DNA of 64,000 nt from Massilia sp. UMI-21 (GTDB taxonomy: Bacteria; Pseudomonadota; Gammaproteobacteria; Burkholderiales; Burkholderiaceae_D): contig CP063848.1 of NCBI GenBank assembly GCA_015277795.1, positions 1,364,001 through 1,428,000 of the forward strand, read 5' to 3'. Positions 47,889 to 57,482 of this stretch are shown here, piece by piece; the first letter of the stretch is position 1, and each line of letters opens with the position of its first letter. The translations under genes and the position numbers were made by a program. Under the pieces are notes generated by a model. That model saw only the letters and a program-made list of their open reading frames with translations, had not been told where the DNA came from and did no database searches.

Positions 47889-50675
47889 ATGCCAGCATAC
47901 GATAGCGAGCTGCTTGCATTGTTCACACGCTTCACCCAGGACACGCGCCTGATCCGGCTCACCACCCCTTTGGGCGAGGACCTGGTGGCCGAATGCGTCC
48001 ACGGCGAAGAGGCCATCAGCCGGGGCTACTGCTTGCGCATCGACGCGCTCTCGACGGATGCCCATGTGTCCCTCAGGTCGCTGCTCGGGCAAGTGGCGCT
48101 GGTGCAGCTGCTCACCGCCGAGAGCAGGGATGCGCTGCGTCCCTTCCACGGCTATGTCACCGCTGCCGAGATGACGGGAGCGAACGGCGGCTTCGCGCGC
48201 TACGTACTGACCATCGAACCCTGGAGCCGGTTTCTCTCGCTGGGCCGGGACAGCCGGATCTTCCAGGACATGAGCGTCTTCGACATCCTGGATGTGGTGT
48301 TTGGCGGCTACGCGGGACGGGGCCGGATCGCGCCGGCCTGGCGTTTCGAGCTGGCCGACCGGGCGCGGTATCCGAAGCGCAGCCTGACCACCCAATACCA
48401 GGAGAGCGATCTCGCTTTTGTTGAGCGGCTGATGCATGAGGAGGGCCTGTTCTACTTCTTCGAGCATAGCGGCGATCCGAACAGTGCTTTGCTCGGCAGC
48501 CATACCATGGTCATCGCCGACCATAACGGCGCCTTCAAGCCGAATGTCCAGGCCTCGGTCGCGTTCACCCGGCCCGGTGCGGTGATGAAGCTGGATAGCA
48601 TCGACCGCTGGCGCACCGAAGTGCGCCTGTCGACCAATGCCATCGAGATGGACAGCTGGGACTACCGGACGGCGCGCCGGCGCCAGGTGGCGGCCGCGGG
48701 CGCCGATGCGGGCGAGGCCCTGCTGTGCAGCCGGGATAGTCCGGGACTCTACGCCTGGGAAGACCGCGCGCAGGGCGAGCGCGTCGTGGAAAACCAGATC
48801 GAAGCGATCGAAGCGGCGCGGCGCGTCCACGTCGGTGCCGGGACCGTGCGGACCTTCGGGCCCGGCACCACCTTTACCCTGCACGGCCACGCGCAGTTCG
48901 ACCGGGTGGATCACGACGACGCCCGTACTTTCCTCATCCTGCGGGCGGTGCACCTGATGCACAACAACCTGAGCGCGGACATGCTCGATGGCGTCGCCAA
49001 GTTGCTGGGCCAGGGCGCGGTGGCGCGGGCGGGAGCGGCCGAGCCCCTGCTCACAGCCCGGCGACCCGGCGACGAACGGCCGCTGTACCGCAACCGGGTC
49101 GACGCAATCCCGGCGCGGGTGCCTTACCGCAGCCTTGCGAACGACGGGCACGGCCAACGCCTTCATCCACGCCCGACCGTGCGTGGCCAGCAAACCGCGA
49201 TCGTGGTCGGCCCGCCCGGCGCCGTGATCCACACCGACCGGGACCATCGCATCAAGGTCCAGTTCCACTGGCAGCGCGGCGCCGCCAGCCATAGCCGCCT
49301 GGGACATCCTTCCCCGGAAGGGCATACCGGTGCACCGGGCGACGACAGCGCCGGGACCTGGGTGCGCGTGGCCACGCCCCTGGCCGGCGCCAACTGGGGC
49401 AGCAACATGCTGCCGCGGATCGGCCAGGAAGTGCTGGTCGATTTCCTCGAAGGCGATATCGACCGCCCGGTGGTGATCGGCAGCCTGTACAACGGCCGCG
49501 GGCAGCCGGATGCCGCGCACAACCGGGTCGCCTATGGCGCGGCCGCGGCCACCGGCAATGCGGCGCCATGGTTCCCGGGCGAGCGGGGCGGCCATGCGCA
49601 CGCGGCGGTCCTGTCCGGGTTCAAGTCGCAGGCGATGCAAGCTAGCCAGGCCGGCAGCGGCGCCTACAACCAGCTGGTGTTCGACGACGCGCCCGGGCAG
49701 CCGCGCATCGGCTTGCAGCACCATGCGAAACAGCACGACGGTGCCGCGGAACTGAACCTGGGCCACCTGCGGCATCAGAGCGACAACGAGCGCCTGGAGA
49801 CGGTCGGCTTCGGCGCGGAGCTGAAGACGGCGCACAGCGTCGCCCTGCGCGCCGGGCAGGGAATGCTGCTGTCGACCGACGCGCGCAACGGCGGACGCGG
49901 CACGCTGCTCGACGCGCGCGAGGCGCTCAGCCAGATCGAAGAGAGCCACCGCTTGCAGGTCTCCATTGCTGACCTGGCGCAAAAACATAACGCCAGGCTG
50001 CAGGACGAAGCGGCGCCGGACGAGATCCCGGCGATCAGGCAGATGGCGCACAGCCTCGAGGTCCTGAGCGCGACCTCAGGCGGCCAGCAGCCCGTCGAGG
50101 CGTACAGCGAGCCGCATCTGCAACTGTCGAGCCCGGCGGGAATTGTCGTGACCACGCCGGCGGACGCGGTGCTGGCGGCGGGAACGACGAGCAGCATCGT
50201 GGCCGGCCAGGACATCAATATGGTGGCGCAGGGGAGCATGGCCACGCTCGCGGCGGGCGGCATCAGCCTGTTCACTTATGGCAAGGCGACCAACAAGGAC
50301 AAGCCGAACCAGGAGGTGGGGATCAAGTTGCATGCTGCCAGCGGAAAGTTCAGTAGCCAGAGCCAGTCGGGGCCGACCTCGCTGACGGCGGACAAGAAGA
50401 TTACCGTGGCGAGCGTGACCCGGTCGGTGTCGGTGTCGGCGCCGAAGAAGCATGTGCTGCTGACGGCGCAGGGGGCGTATATCAAGCTGGAGGGCGGGAA
50501 TATCGAGGTGCATGCGCCGGGGAAGGTGGAGTTCAAGGCGAGCAAGAAGGAGTTGGCGGGGCCACAGAGCACCAAGCAAGAAAAAGTGCTGCCAAAACCG
50601 GGGGAGCTGAAATTGTGCGAACTGCGCGCTGCTGGAGCAGCGGCTGCAGGAGACAGCAGCGTCCCCTTATTGTAA
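47889..50675 (+). CDS. vgrG: Type VI secretion tip protein VgrG
   Basis: Spike protein of the type VI secretion system, 928 residues. The phage gp27-like base comes first (about 20-400; LLGQVALVQLLTAES, YVLTIEPWSRFLSLGRDSRIF, LMHEEGLFYFFEH). The gp5-like OB domain follows (about 440-535; RIKVQFHWQRGAAS, WGSNMLPRIGQEVLVDFLEGDIDRPVVIGSLYN), then a T6SS-Vgr segment (about 577-735) and a DUF2345 beta-helix tail (about 745-910). No extra C-terminal toxin domain. The ATG follows AAGGGAGG. It is not accompanied by tss structural genes, so it is an orphan vgrG. DUF4123, effector and membrane genes follow, the classical order of a cargo module. Confidence 0.95.
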   Translation: MPAYDSELLALFTRFTQDTRLIRLTTPLGEDLVAECVHGEEAISRGYCLRIDALSTDAHVSLRSLLGQVALVQLLTAESRDALRPFHGYVTAAEMTGANGGFARYVLTIEPWSRFLSLGRDSRIFQDMSVFDILDVVFGGYAGRGRIAPAWRFELADRARYPKRSLTTQYQESDLAFVERLMHEEGLFYFFEHSGDPNSALLGSHTMVIADHNGAFKPNVQASVAFTRPGAVMKLDSIDRWRTEVRLSTNAIEMDSWDYRTARRRQVAAAGADAGEALLCSRDSPGLYAWEDRAQGERVVENQIEAIEAARRVHVGAGTVRTFGPGTTFTLHGHAQFDRVDHDDARTFLILRAVHLMHNNLSADMLDGVAKLLGQGAVARAGAAEPLLTARRPGDERPLYRNRVDAIPARVPYRSLANDGHGQRLHPRPTVRGQQTAIVVGPPGAVIHTDRDHRIKVQFHWQRGAASHSRLGHPSPEGHTGAPGDDSAGTWVRVATPLAGANWGSNMLPRIGQEVLVDFLEGDIDRPVVIGSLYNGRGQPDAAHNRVAYGAAAATGNAAPWFPGERGGHAHAAVLSGFKSQAMQASQAGSGAYNQLVFDDAPGQPRIGLQHHAKQHDGAAELNLGHLRHQSDNERLETVGFGAELKTAHSVALRAGQGMLLSTDARNGGRGTLLDAREALSQIEESHRLQVSIADLAQKHNARLQDEAAPDEIPAIRQMAHSLEVLSATSGGQQPVEAYSEPHLQLSSPAGIVVTTPADAVLAAGTTSSIVAGQDINMVAQGSMATLAAGGISLFTYGKATNKDKPNQEVGIKLHAASGKFSSQSQSGPTSLTADKKITVASVTRSVSVSAPKKHVLLTAQGAYIKLEGGNIEVHAPGKVEFKASKKELAGPQSTKQEKVLPKPGELKLCELRAAGAAAAGDSSVPLL

Positions 50676-50686
50676 GGGAAGATAAA

Positions 50687-51526
50687 ATGAATAAGAGCCT
50701 CGCATTGACGGCAGTCCGTGAATATCGGTTTGCTGTCGTTGATCCAGTAATACTTAATTTATTACCAGAAGATATTATTGCCCAAATTCTGGTACCAAAA
50801 TGCCTGTCGCAAAGCGCGCATCTTATGCCCGGAGCGGTCGACCTCCAGCAACTATCTGAAGATCGCCTTAACGCTCTCTGCACCATCCTGCAAGGGGCAT
50901 GCGAAGGGCACCTTGCCTCATCATCCGTAGCAATATTCGTCGCTACTTTGTCTGATACACATGAATTTGCGCGCCGTTGGAATGCTGTTCAGCTTGTAAG
51001 GCGCTATAACAAACGCAATTTCTGGCTGCGAATACACGACTCCAGGGTTCTCCATCAACTTCTCCGAATGTTGAATCCAATGCAGCGTCGTGGCTTGTTT
51101 GGACAAGCACAAAGGTTTCACTACTGGATCGGCAATAGTTGGACTACCGCTCTGCGTGAAGCTAAAAGCGAGGCTGAGGGAAATCTGCCATCAATTGGGC
51201 CTATCGGATGGGACTGGGCGCGTATCGAAAGGATAGGCATCGTGAACCGAGCACTAATTAGTGCGGGAATCCAAGATTTGCGTGCGTTGGAATCTCAAGC
51301 GGTGCTGGCCGAGCAGTTGATCGAGCGCGCCGTCACTCGTCACAGACTAAGTGAGCAAGCTGATCTGATCGAATATGCAACACGTGGACTCTTGTTTGAT
51401 CCGCTTTTCGATGAGCACCCCGCGATTGCAAGTGCCATCAAATTACCTCCCGCATCTGAAGAAACTACCAGCCTATCGGATCGTTTGGCACTGATTGAAG
51501 ACACGGTCTGGGCCTCGCTCCATTAA
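50687..51526 (+). CDS. DUF4123 effector adaptor/chaperone
   Basis: Adaptor (TEC-type) that loads a specific effector onto VgrG. The 279-residue protein has the DUF4123 pattern: FAVVDPVILNLLPEDI early, VAIFVATLSDTHEFARRWNAV, then the central RRYNKRNFWLRIHDSRVLHQLLRMLNP and QRRGLFGQAQRFHYW. The start giving MNKSLALTAV follows AAGGGA. From here to about 55050 the DNA is visibly AT-richer than vgrG and the rest of the window. It begins 11 bases after the vgrG stop and is followed 13 bases later by the effector, so it is co-transcribed. Confidence 0.87.
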   Translation: MNKSLALTAVREYRFAVVDPVILNLLPEDIIAQILVPKCLSQSAHLMPGAVDLQQLSEDRLNALCTILQGACEGHLASSSVAIFVATLSDTHEFARRWNAVQLVRRYNKRNFWLRIHDSRVLHQLLRMLNPMQRRGLFGQAQRFHYWIGNSWTTALREAKSEAEGNLPSIGPIGWDWARIERIGIVNRALISAGIQDLRALESQAVLAEQLIERAVTRHRLSEQADLIEYATRGLLFDPLFDEHPAIASAIKLPPASEETTSLSDRLALIEDTVWASLH

Positions 51527-51539
51527 GTGGAAAAACAAT

Positions 51540-54011
51540 ATGAACTCGACGAAAACGTGCGAATTCTGTGATAAGCGGGGCTTGCCTTTGCTGCTAGTAC
51601 GCCACGCAGTTGCACCGGTAGACTCAGGCGCTCCTTTGGCGTCAGGTTTGCCGATCGATATAGCTCCATCTGTTGCACATTACACCAAACGTGTGCTTCG
51701 AAGTGGATACGTCAACGTGTTTGACGAGTCACGTCGGCGTTGGGAAACGTATTTCGTTACACCAGACGGATTTCTTTTCAAAATCTTCCAAACTGCCGGT
51801 GCCACACCTGTCGTGCCGCAGAAGTCATTTAACTGTCCAGACGAAGGACACCGCGCTATCGCAAGCTGCATCACCATACCGGATCCAAAGAATGCCTCCA
51901 AAGTGTGGATAGGTTTTAGCGACGTGTTGTGGACCGACGCTGTCCGTAAAAGAAACGAAGACGCCGCTTATCGTTCGCGGCACATGATTGAAGTTGACGT
52001 CAAGGCTGCTCTGAAAAGAAGTCAGAAGCCCCACCATCCTATCGCACAACTCGGTACTCTTGTCGCTGAGTATGCGATGAGTCCGGTTCAGGGGAAGAGC
52101 AGCTTTGACGGAAGTCCATTTGCGTTCATTTCACGGCACGCCCATGCTGCTCGGCTTCGGTCCGAATGCGATTCCATGAGGCAAGGCTCCGCATTGATCA
52201 TAACGCTGCCCGATCCAGCAGGATTGGCGCAGGAGCTTGCTTTTTTAATGAAACACAATGCAGACTCCTTTGTCAACAAGAACCCGGAAGACAAACGGAA
52301 GATAGCGGCAAGCATGGCAATTGATCAAATAAAAACCGCGGTTTTTCTTCAGGCCGAAGAAATGGAGATGGAAGGAGCAGAACAGATTGCGGACCAACGA
52401 CTTGCCAATGACCCGTTTGGTCACTGGATGTTGGAATCAACACGTGAGACAACGGAAAGAATCCGGAGCGTTAATTATGCGCAGCTGAAGCGTGCTTCTG
52501 CTGAAGCATGGAAAAAATATGATGAAAAATTCAATGATAAAAAGCGAGACGCGTGGCTTAAATTTTACGGAAGTGAACTCAGTAAATTTGACGAAAATTA
52601 CATTTCGCCTCTGGCGCTCGCGCACGTTGCATGGATGAAAAGTTCTAGTTTGAGCGACTATTTTGAATGCAACTATGATCAGCGGAACAAAGACTCTGGG
52701 AAGACATACACAGTAGCATTAAGCCATTGTATACTTGCCACGCAAGATAAGAAGGTATGTTCTGACTTATATCAGGAGTGGCTTGACGGAGATATATCGG
52801 ACCCAAAGAATTTACTTTTGAGAGCATTGGTGCTAAATCAATCGACTTCTATAGATGCCATCAAGAATGCAATGTCCGCTAATGTCAGTTTTCGTCAAAT
52901 ACCTTGGGATAATCTGTTTGCAACGCATGATGCAGCAGTTGGCCGTTTTGACAATGATGCTCAGGATATTGCAGCAAAATTTCTTGTGCAGATAAGTGGT
53001 CCGATTGCACGAGCCTTTAACAAGGTGATGGATGGAAGCGCCGCATTTCGTGCGGCTGTCATGGCTACGGGCATAGTATCCGGTCATCCAGTAGTTGTGT
53101 GCGAAGTCACTGGTTCAAAGAAAAAATTCTTGGAATATCTGGTACGTCAGTTGCTGCAGTCAAATGCGAATCAAATAAGCGAACCTCAGATGAAGCGTGC
53201 CGTGAAGGCTGAGTTGAAACGGCTGCAAATCCATGGTGTTCGACTTGAAGGAGAAGCAAAAAAGAAATGGATTGTAGTTGCTGATAAAGATCTGATCAAG
53301 AGCATGCCAGCAAATCTTACTCCGCAGGAGCAAGCGAATTGGATCGCAAAAAGCATGGGAACTGTCGAGGCTCTAGAAAATACAAATTTGGTGCGATGGA
53401 GGAGTGTAGTCAACGCGAATGCTCCGAAAGTTGTAATGGCAATTGTGCAGCTGATATGTTTTACGAAGGTGTGGGAAGACGAAAAAAAGAGTCTCAGCAA
53501 CGAAAAGAAAGATGCAGTTGGTCGACTTCATGCCGGTATCGCAGCAATGCTTTCTACATCAGCAGAAATTATTGGCGGAGTTATGAAATCAAGGGCCGGT
53601 CTAGGCCTACGGTTTGGACAAGGAATCGCCAAGGCAGGTGGCGTTTTCCACCTCGGCGGAAAGGTTGGTGGAATATGCGCTGGCTTATACCTTGCGGTTT
53701 TAGACGGGTTTAAAGCCTATGGTGCTTTATCCGAGAATCAGGTCGGCCTAGCATGGCTTTACGGCGCTTCGTCAGCAATTGGTATTGGTCTAGCCTTGGC
53801 ATTGTCGTTCCCCGCAATTCTGGGTGTCGCAGCAATTCCAGTAATTGGATTTTTATTCGTCTTGGCTATTGTGGTAGGTTTGCTTATCGACCGTATCAAG
53901 GATAATCCGATTCAAGATTGGCTTGAACGTTGTCCTTGGGGGCTCCTGGAGAGTCAGCATTATGCAGACATGGAAACTGAGCAATCTCAGCTAATTCAGG
54001 CACTCAAGTGA
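51540..54011 (+). CDS. Large T6SS effector, VasX/BTH_I2691-like, probable membrane-disrupting toxin
   Basis: Predicted T6SS effector of 823 residues. The N-terminus has the family opening CEFCDKRGLPLLLVRHAVAP with a CxxC pair (Cys7, Cys10) and conserved strands (YTKRVLRSGYVNVFDESRRRWETYFVT, read in parts). The middle is mixed helical. The C-terminal third is hydrophobic, with helices at about 706-728 and two or three at about 736-786 (GIGLALALSFPAILGVAAI; VIGFLFVLAIVVGLLI), as in pore-forming VasX-type toxins. It lies after VgrG and DUF4123 and before a membrane protein suited to immunity. The DNA is AT-rich, consistent with transfer. The exact pore mechanism is inferred from the helices only. 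Confidence 0.82.
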   Translation: MNSTKTCEFCDKRGLPLLLVRHAVAPVDSGAPLASGLPIDIAPSVAHYTKRVLRSGYVNVFDESRRRWETYFVTPDGFLFKIFQTAGATPVVPQKSFNCPDEGHRAIASCITIPDPKNASKVWIGFSDVLWTDAVRKRNEDAAYRSRHMIEVDVKAALKRSQKPHHPIAQLGTLVAEYAMSPVQGKSSFDGSPFAFISRHAHAARLRSECDSMRQGSALIITLPDPAGLAQELAFLMKHNADSFVNKNPEDKRKIAASMAIDQIKTAVFLQAEEMEMEGAEQIADQRLANDPFGHWMLESTRETTERIRSVNYAQLKRASAEAWKKYDEKFNDKKRDAWLKFYGSELSKFDENYISPLALAHVAWMKSSSLSDYFECNYDQRNKDSGKTYTVALSHCILATQDKKVCSDLYQEWLDGDISDPKNLLLRALVLNQSTSIDAIKNAMSANVSFRQIPWDNLFATHDAAVGRFDNDAQDIAAKFLVQISGPIARAFNKVMDGSAAFRAAVMATGIVSGHPVVVCEVTGSKKKFLEYLVRQLLQSNANQISEPQMKRAVKAELKRLQIHGVRLEGEAKKKWIVVADKDLIKSMPANLTPQEQANWIAKSMGTVEALENTNLVRWRSVVNANAPKVVMAIVQLICFTKVWEDEKKSLSNEKKDAVGRLHAGIAAMLSTSAEIIGGVMKSRAGLGLRFGQGIAKAGGVFHLGGKVGGICAGLYLAVLDGFKAYGALSENQVGLAWLYGASSAIGIGLALALSFPAILGVAAIPVIGFLFVLAIVVGLLIDRIKDNPIQDWLERCPWGLLESQHYADMETEQSQLIQALK

Positions 54012-54018
54012 GGTAATT

Positions 54019-55047
54019 ATGGATTTCTCCGGCCTTATCGGCAAATATCCTATTAATCGCCTACTTACCGAGCAGGAGCGTGCCCATCAGTTGAAGCAAG
54101 ATCGACCTCTTGGTCTGATTCCCCGTTATCAACTTAGTGTGATCAAAATGAATTCCACGTTTCTTGAAACGGTGGATAAGTGGTATGGATGGAAGGGCGC
54201 GGCTACCGCAATCACGTCTGCTGTCCTGCTTGTTATTAGTGGAGTCTTTGGATGGATGGGATTGAAACTGTTTTTGCAGGGAATGGGCATCCTCCAGTCG
54301 ACACTTGATGCTGATGTTGCCACTGCAAACGGGATTGGAATGCTCTTTGTGTTCTGTTTGTTCGGTTGGGGCGTCCTTTGTCTATTGCGAAAAGAATCCT
54401 TTGCATATACCCATTATCCGATGCGTTTTAATCGCAAGAATCGAAAGGTTTATTTTTTTCGCACTAACGGCACGGTGCTGGCATATCCGTGGGAAGACCT
54501 ATTTTTTACGTTAGGAACCATTCCGGCATCAAATCTTTGGGAAGTTCGGGCCCACATACTTGACGCCGATAGGAAGACGGTTCGCGAGACTTTCGCGTTG
54601 AGCTACTCAGGGACACTTGAAGCAGCAGAGTTTGTGGGGAACACTGCCAATTTTTTCTCTGAAGATTTTGTTCGAGCCCACTGGGAGTTTGTTCGGCGAT
54701 ATATGGAGGAAGGTCCGCAAGAAATTTTAAGCCAAATTCAATTCTGCATGCCCATCGATCAGAAGCGCGAAAATGTGAGCCTTGGATTTGAAAGGATATT
54801 CGCAAATTTTGCAGGGGCGCCGGCTCTTTTGTATTTTGCTATGTTCCCGTTCTGTTTCGTAGTGAGTGTGTTTCGAATTTTTGCAATTCAAACTAGCAAA
54901 ATTCCATTCTGGCCCGAAGAGGTCGAGGCTAGCTGCGCAATTGAACCAGATGATCCTTATGCAATCCAGGGAGCGGCCGATGGAGGGCGTGTTGCTGTTT
55001 ACCCCGAAGCTGCACTCGCAGCAGGGGTAGGTTTTAGCACACTGTAA
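54019..55047 (+). CDS. DUF6708-like membrane protein, probable immunity protein
   Basis: Membrane protein of 342 residues resembling DUF6708 proteins found beside T6SS effectors. Helices at about 61-88 (AITSAVLLVISGVFGWMGLKLFL), 104-123 (NGIGMLFVFCLFGWGVLCLL) and 272-293 (ALLYFAMFPFCFVVSVFRIF). Between them is a soluble part beginning HYPMRFNRKNRKVYFFRTNGTVLAYPWEDLFFTLG (read in parts). It starts 7 bases after the effector stop in the same AT-rich block. Position, topology and tight linkage suggest it protects the inner membrane from the effector. Alternatively it may assist delivery. Confidence 0.75.
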   Translation: MDFSGLIGKYPINRLLTEQERAHQLKQDRPLGLIPRYQLSVIKMNSTFLETVDKWYGWKGAATAITSAVLLVISGVFGWMGLKLFLQGMGILQSTLDADVATANGIGMLFVFCLFGWGVLCLLRKESFAYTHYPMRFNRKNRKVYFFRTNGTVLAYPWEDLFFTLGTIPASNLWEVRAHILDADRKTVRETFALSYSGTLEAAEFVGNTANFFSEDFVRAHWEFVRRYMEEGPQEILSQIQFCMPIDQKRENVSLGFERIFANFAGAPALLYFAMFPFCFVVSVFRIFAIQTSKIPFWPEEVEASCAIEPDDPYAIQGAADGGRVAVYPEAALAAGVGFSTL

Positions 55048-55133
55048 TGCATTGTCGCGCATAACCGGTCTTGAAATCGCTGACAAGCCCACAACATGCA
55101 GATTTGATCAGGTCTTCGATGAGGAGCACCCTC

Positions 55134-55790
55134 ATGAGCCCATCCGATAGCCAGCAACTGCATGACTTCCTCACCCAACTCATCCAGGCCCGCGGCATCC
55201 ACAAAGACCCCGGAGCCGATGCGCTCATCCAGCGTGCTGTCGTCCAACAACCCGATGCCGCCTACCTGCTGGTCCAGCGCGCGCTGCTGATGGAGCAGGC
55301 CCTGGACAGCGCACGGGCCCAGATCGCCGCGCTAGAGAGCCAGCTCCAGCACCAGCCAAGTCAAAGCAGCGGCGGATTCCTCGACCCCAATTCCTGGGGC
55401 AGGCGCCGCCATGCCGGCCACCCGCAATCCGAGCACATGCACTACCAGCACACCTCGCCCGGATCGATAGGCCGCAGCATGGGCGGCTTCCTGGGCGGCG
55501 GCGGCGGTGGTTCGCTGGGTTCGATCGCCGCCACCGCGGTCGGTGTCGCCGCCGGCAGCTTCCTGTTCCACGGCCTCGACAACATGTTCCATGACCACGG
55601 CGGCGCCCACCTGCTAGGCGGCGAGCACCTGGCGGAAAGCGGCGACCTGTCGGGCAGTGCGCTGGCCGAGCAGGCCGGCCTGAACGACATTGGCACCGGC
55701 GACAGCCTGCCTGGCGATGGAAGTGGCGGGATAGAAGACAACGGCGGCTTCTTCGACGGCGACGGTTCCGACGAAGGCCTGTTCGGTTAA
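55134..55790 (+). CDS. DUF2076 family protein
   Basis: Protein of 218 residues, DUF2076 family. The N-terminal helical part (about 1-70) holds the hallmark ADALIQRAVVQQPDAAYLLVQRALLMEQAL and a short coiled coil (ALDSARAQIAALESQ). After a Ser/His-rich linker comes a Gly-rich stretch (GGFLGGGGGGSLGS) and a hydrophobic segment (about 140-157), then an acidic Gly/Asp tail. Function of DUF2076 is unknown. GC content returns to the background here, so it is outside the AT-rich island. Confidence 0.8.
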   Translation: MSPSDSQQLHDFLTQLIQARGIHKDPGADALIQRAVVQQPDAAYLLVQRALLMEQALDSARAQIAALESQLQHQPSQSSGGFLDPNSWGRRRHAGHPQSEHMHYQHTSPGSIGRSMGGFLGGGGGGSLGSIAATAVGVAAGSFLFHGLDNMFHDHGGAHLLGGEHLAESGDLSGSALAEQAGLNDIGTGDSLPGDGSGGIEDNGGFFDGDGSDEGLFG

Positions 55791-55809
55791 AACTGGGCCG
55801 GCAAAGGCA

Positions 55810-56580
55810 TCACATCTGCTGGAACAGATGCCCGTGGTTGCGGCTGACCTCCAGCTCGCCCGGGAAGTTGCGCAGCCTGATCATCTGGCGGCCGCGCAGG
55901 TCGCGGAACACTTCGGCGATCGCGTCCACCCGCACCAGGGTCGAGCGGTGGATGCGCCAGAACTCGTCCGGGTCCAGTTCGTCGGCTAGTTCCTTGAGCG
56001 TCTTGCGGATCAGGAGCTGGGCGGTGGCGGTCTGCACGCAGGTGTACTTGTCGTCGGCCTGGAAATACAGGATCTCGCGGGTGCTGACCATGCGCAGGCT
56101 GCCGCCCACCTGGGCCTGGATCCACTTCAGGTAGTTCGGCTTGGCGGCGCCGCCCCCCTTGAGCAGCGTACCCAGTTCGGCCAACTGGGCGCCGATCTCC
56201 TGCGGCGCGCGCGTGAGGCGGGCGCGCAGGCGCTCGCAGGTGGTCTGAAGCCGTGCCGGCGTCACGGGTTTGAGCAGGTAGTCGATGGCGCCCTGCTCGA
56301 AGGCGTCGAGCGCATACTGGTCGTAGGCAGTCGCGAACACGATGTGGCAGCGGTTGTAAAGTTGGCGCGCGGCGTCGATGCCGCCCATGCCGGGCATGCG
56401 GATGTCGAGGAAGGCGATGTCCGGCAGGTAGCGCGCGGCCATGTCCAGCGCCTCGGCGCCGTTGGCGGCTTCGGCCACGATGCGCAGTTCGGGCCAGGCT
56501 TCCTGCAGGCGCATGCGCAGCTGCTCGCGCATCGGCGCTTCGTCGTCGGCGATCAGGGCGGTCGGGCTGCTTTGGCTCAT
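55810..56580 (-). CDS. LytTR-type response regulator
   Basis: Response regulator of the LytR/AlgR type, 256 residues. The receiver has the acidic pair in LIADDEAP (12-13), the phosphoacceptor Asp59 in IAFLDIRMPGMGG and Lys104 in DYLLKPVTP. The C-terminal LytTR DNA-binding domain (about 150-256) shows EILYFQADDKYTCVQT and FWRIHRSTLVRVDAIAEV. The start overlaps the stop of the kinase gene by one base, so the pair is translationally coupled. Target genes are unknown. Confidence 0.94.
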   Translation of the reverse strand: MSQSSPTALIADDEAPMREQLRMRLQEAWPELRIVAEAANGAEALDMAARYLPDIAFLDIRMPGMGGIDAARQLYNRCHIVFATAYDQYALDAFEQGAIDYLLKPVTPARLQTTCERLRARLTRAPQEIGAQLAELGTLLKGGGAAKPNYLKWIQAQVGGSLRMVSTREILYFQADDKYTCVQTATAQLLIRKTLKELADELDPDEFWRIHRSTLVRVDAIAEVFRDLRGRQMIRLRNFPGELEVSRNHGHLFQQM

Positions 56581-57479
56581 CAGTCGAACTCCGTCATCCT
56601 GTAGGGCAGGCGAATCGAGGCGCAGGCGCCGCCTGCCGGGGGCATCTCGATGACCAGCTCGGCGTCCTTCCCGAACAGCAGCGCCAGGCGCTCGCGGATG
56701 TTGGCCAGGCCCACGCCCTCGTCGGCGTGCATGTCGATGCCGACGCCGTCGTCGCACACGTCCACGTGCAGGGTGGCGTCTTCCACATGGGCGCGCACGG
56801 TGATGGTGCCGCCGGCGATCTTCGGTTCCAGGCCGTGCTTGATCGAGTTCTCGATCAGGGTCTGCAGCATCATCGGCGGGAAGGGCGCGCTGCCCAGGAA
56901 ATCGGGCACCTCGAAGCGCACTTGAAGGCGTTCCTTCATGCGCGCCTGCATGATGGCCAGGTAGGCGCGCGACAGTTCGACCTGCTTGCCCAGGGTGCCG
57001 CCTATGCCGCCACCCTTGGTGCGCATCTGCGGCAGCGAGGAACGCAGGTACTCGATCAGGTGCGCATGCACGCGCGCCGCTTCCTTCGGGTCGGTCTCGA
57101 TCAGCTGGCCGATCAGGGCCAGGGTATTGAACAGGAAGTGCGGTTCGACCTGGGCCTGCAGGGTGGCCATCTGCGCTTCCATCAGGCGGCGCTCGAGGGT
57201 GGCCACGTCGGCCTTCTCGGCCGCTTCGCGGGCGGTGAGTTCGGCGCGGCGCTTGCCGCCGGCCAGTACCTTGACGCCGAACGAGAGCAGGATGAACCAC
57301 ACCGCCGGTTCGCTCAGGTTGAACGAGATGCCGAAGATGAAGACCAGGAACCAGGTCACGTACAGTTTGCGCCACTCGACCAGGGCCAGCCAGTCGAAGA
57401 AGCCCCACCACAGGGCGCCCGCTTCGCTGACGGCTTCGCGCACGAAGTCGAGTGCGCGGTTGATCGATGCGGCGGCCAT
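56580..57479 (-). CDS. LytS-type sensor histidine kinase
   Basis: Membrane histidine kinase of the His_kinase family, 299 residues. Two hydrophobic stretches (about 38-72) form a short membrane domain without a periplasmic sensor of note. A coiled segment then leads to the phosphoacceptor box VEPHFLFNTLALIGQLI, and the ATPase has the N box ENSIKHGLEP, DDGVGID and GVGLANIRERL. It is coupled to the LytTR regulator downstream. A small membrane protein encoded 3 bases upstream may be part of the same unit. Confidence 0.93.
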   Translation of the reverse strand: MAAASINRALDFVREAVSEAGALWWGFFDWLALVEWRKLYVTWFLVFIFGISFNLSEPAVWFILLSFGVKVLAGGKRRAELTAREAAEKADVATLERRLMEAQMATLQAQVEPHFLFNTLALIGQLIETDPKEAARVHAHLIEYLRSSLPQMRTKGGGIGGTLGKQVELSRAYLAIMQARMKERLQVRFEVPDFLGSAPFPPMMLQTLIENSIKHGLEPKIAGGTITVRAHVEDATLHVDVCDDGVGIDMHADEGVGLANIRERLALLFGKDAELVIEMPPAGGACASIRLPYRMTEFD

Positions 57480-57482
57480 GGC

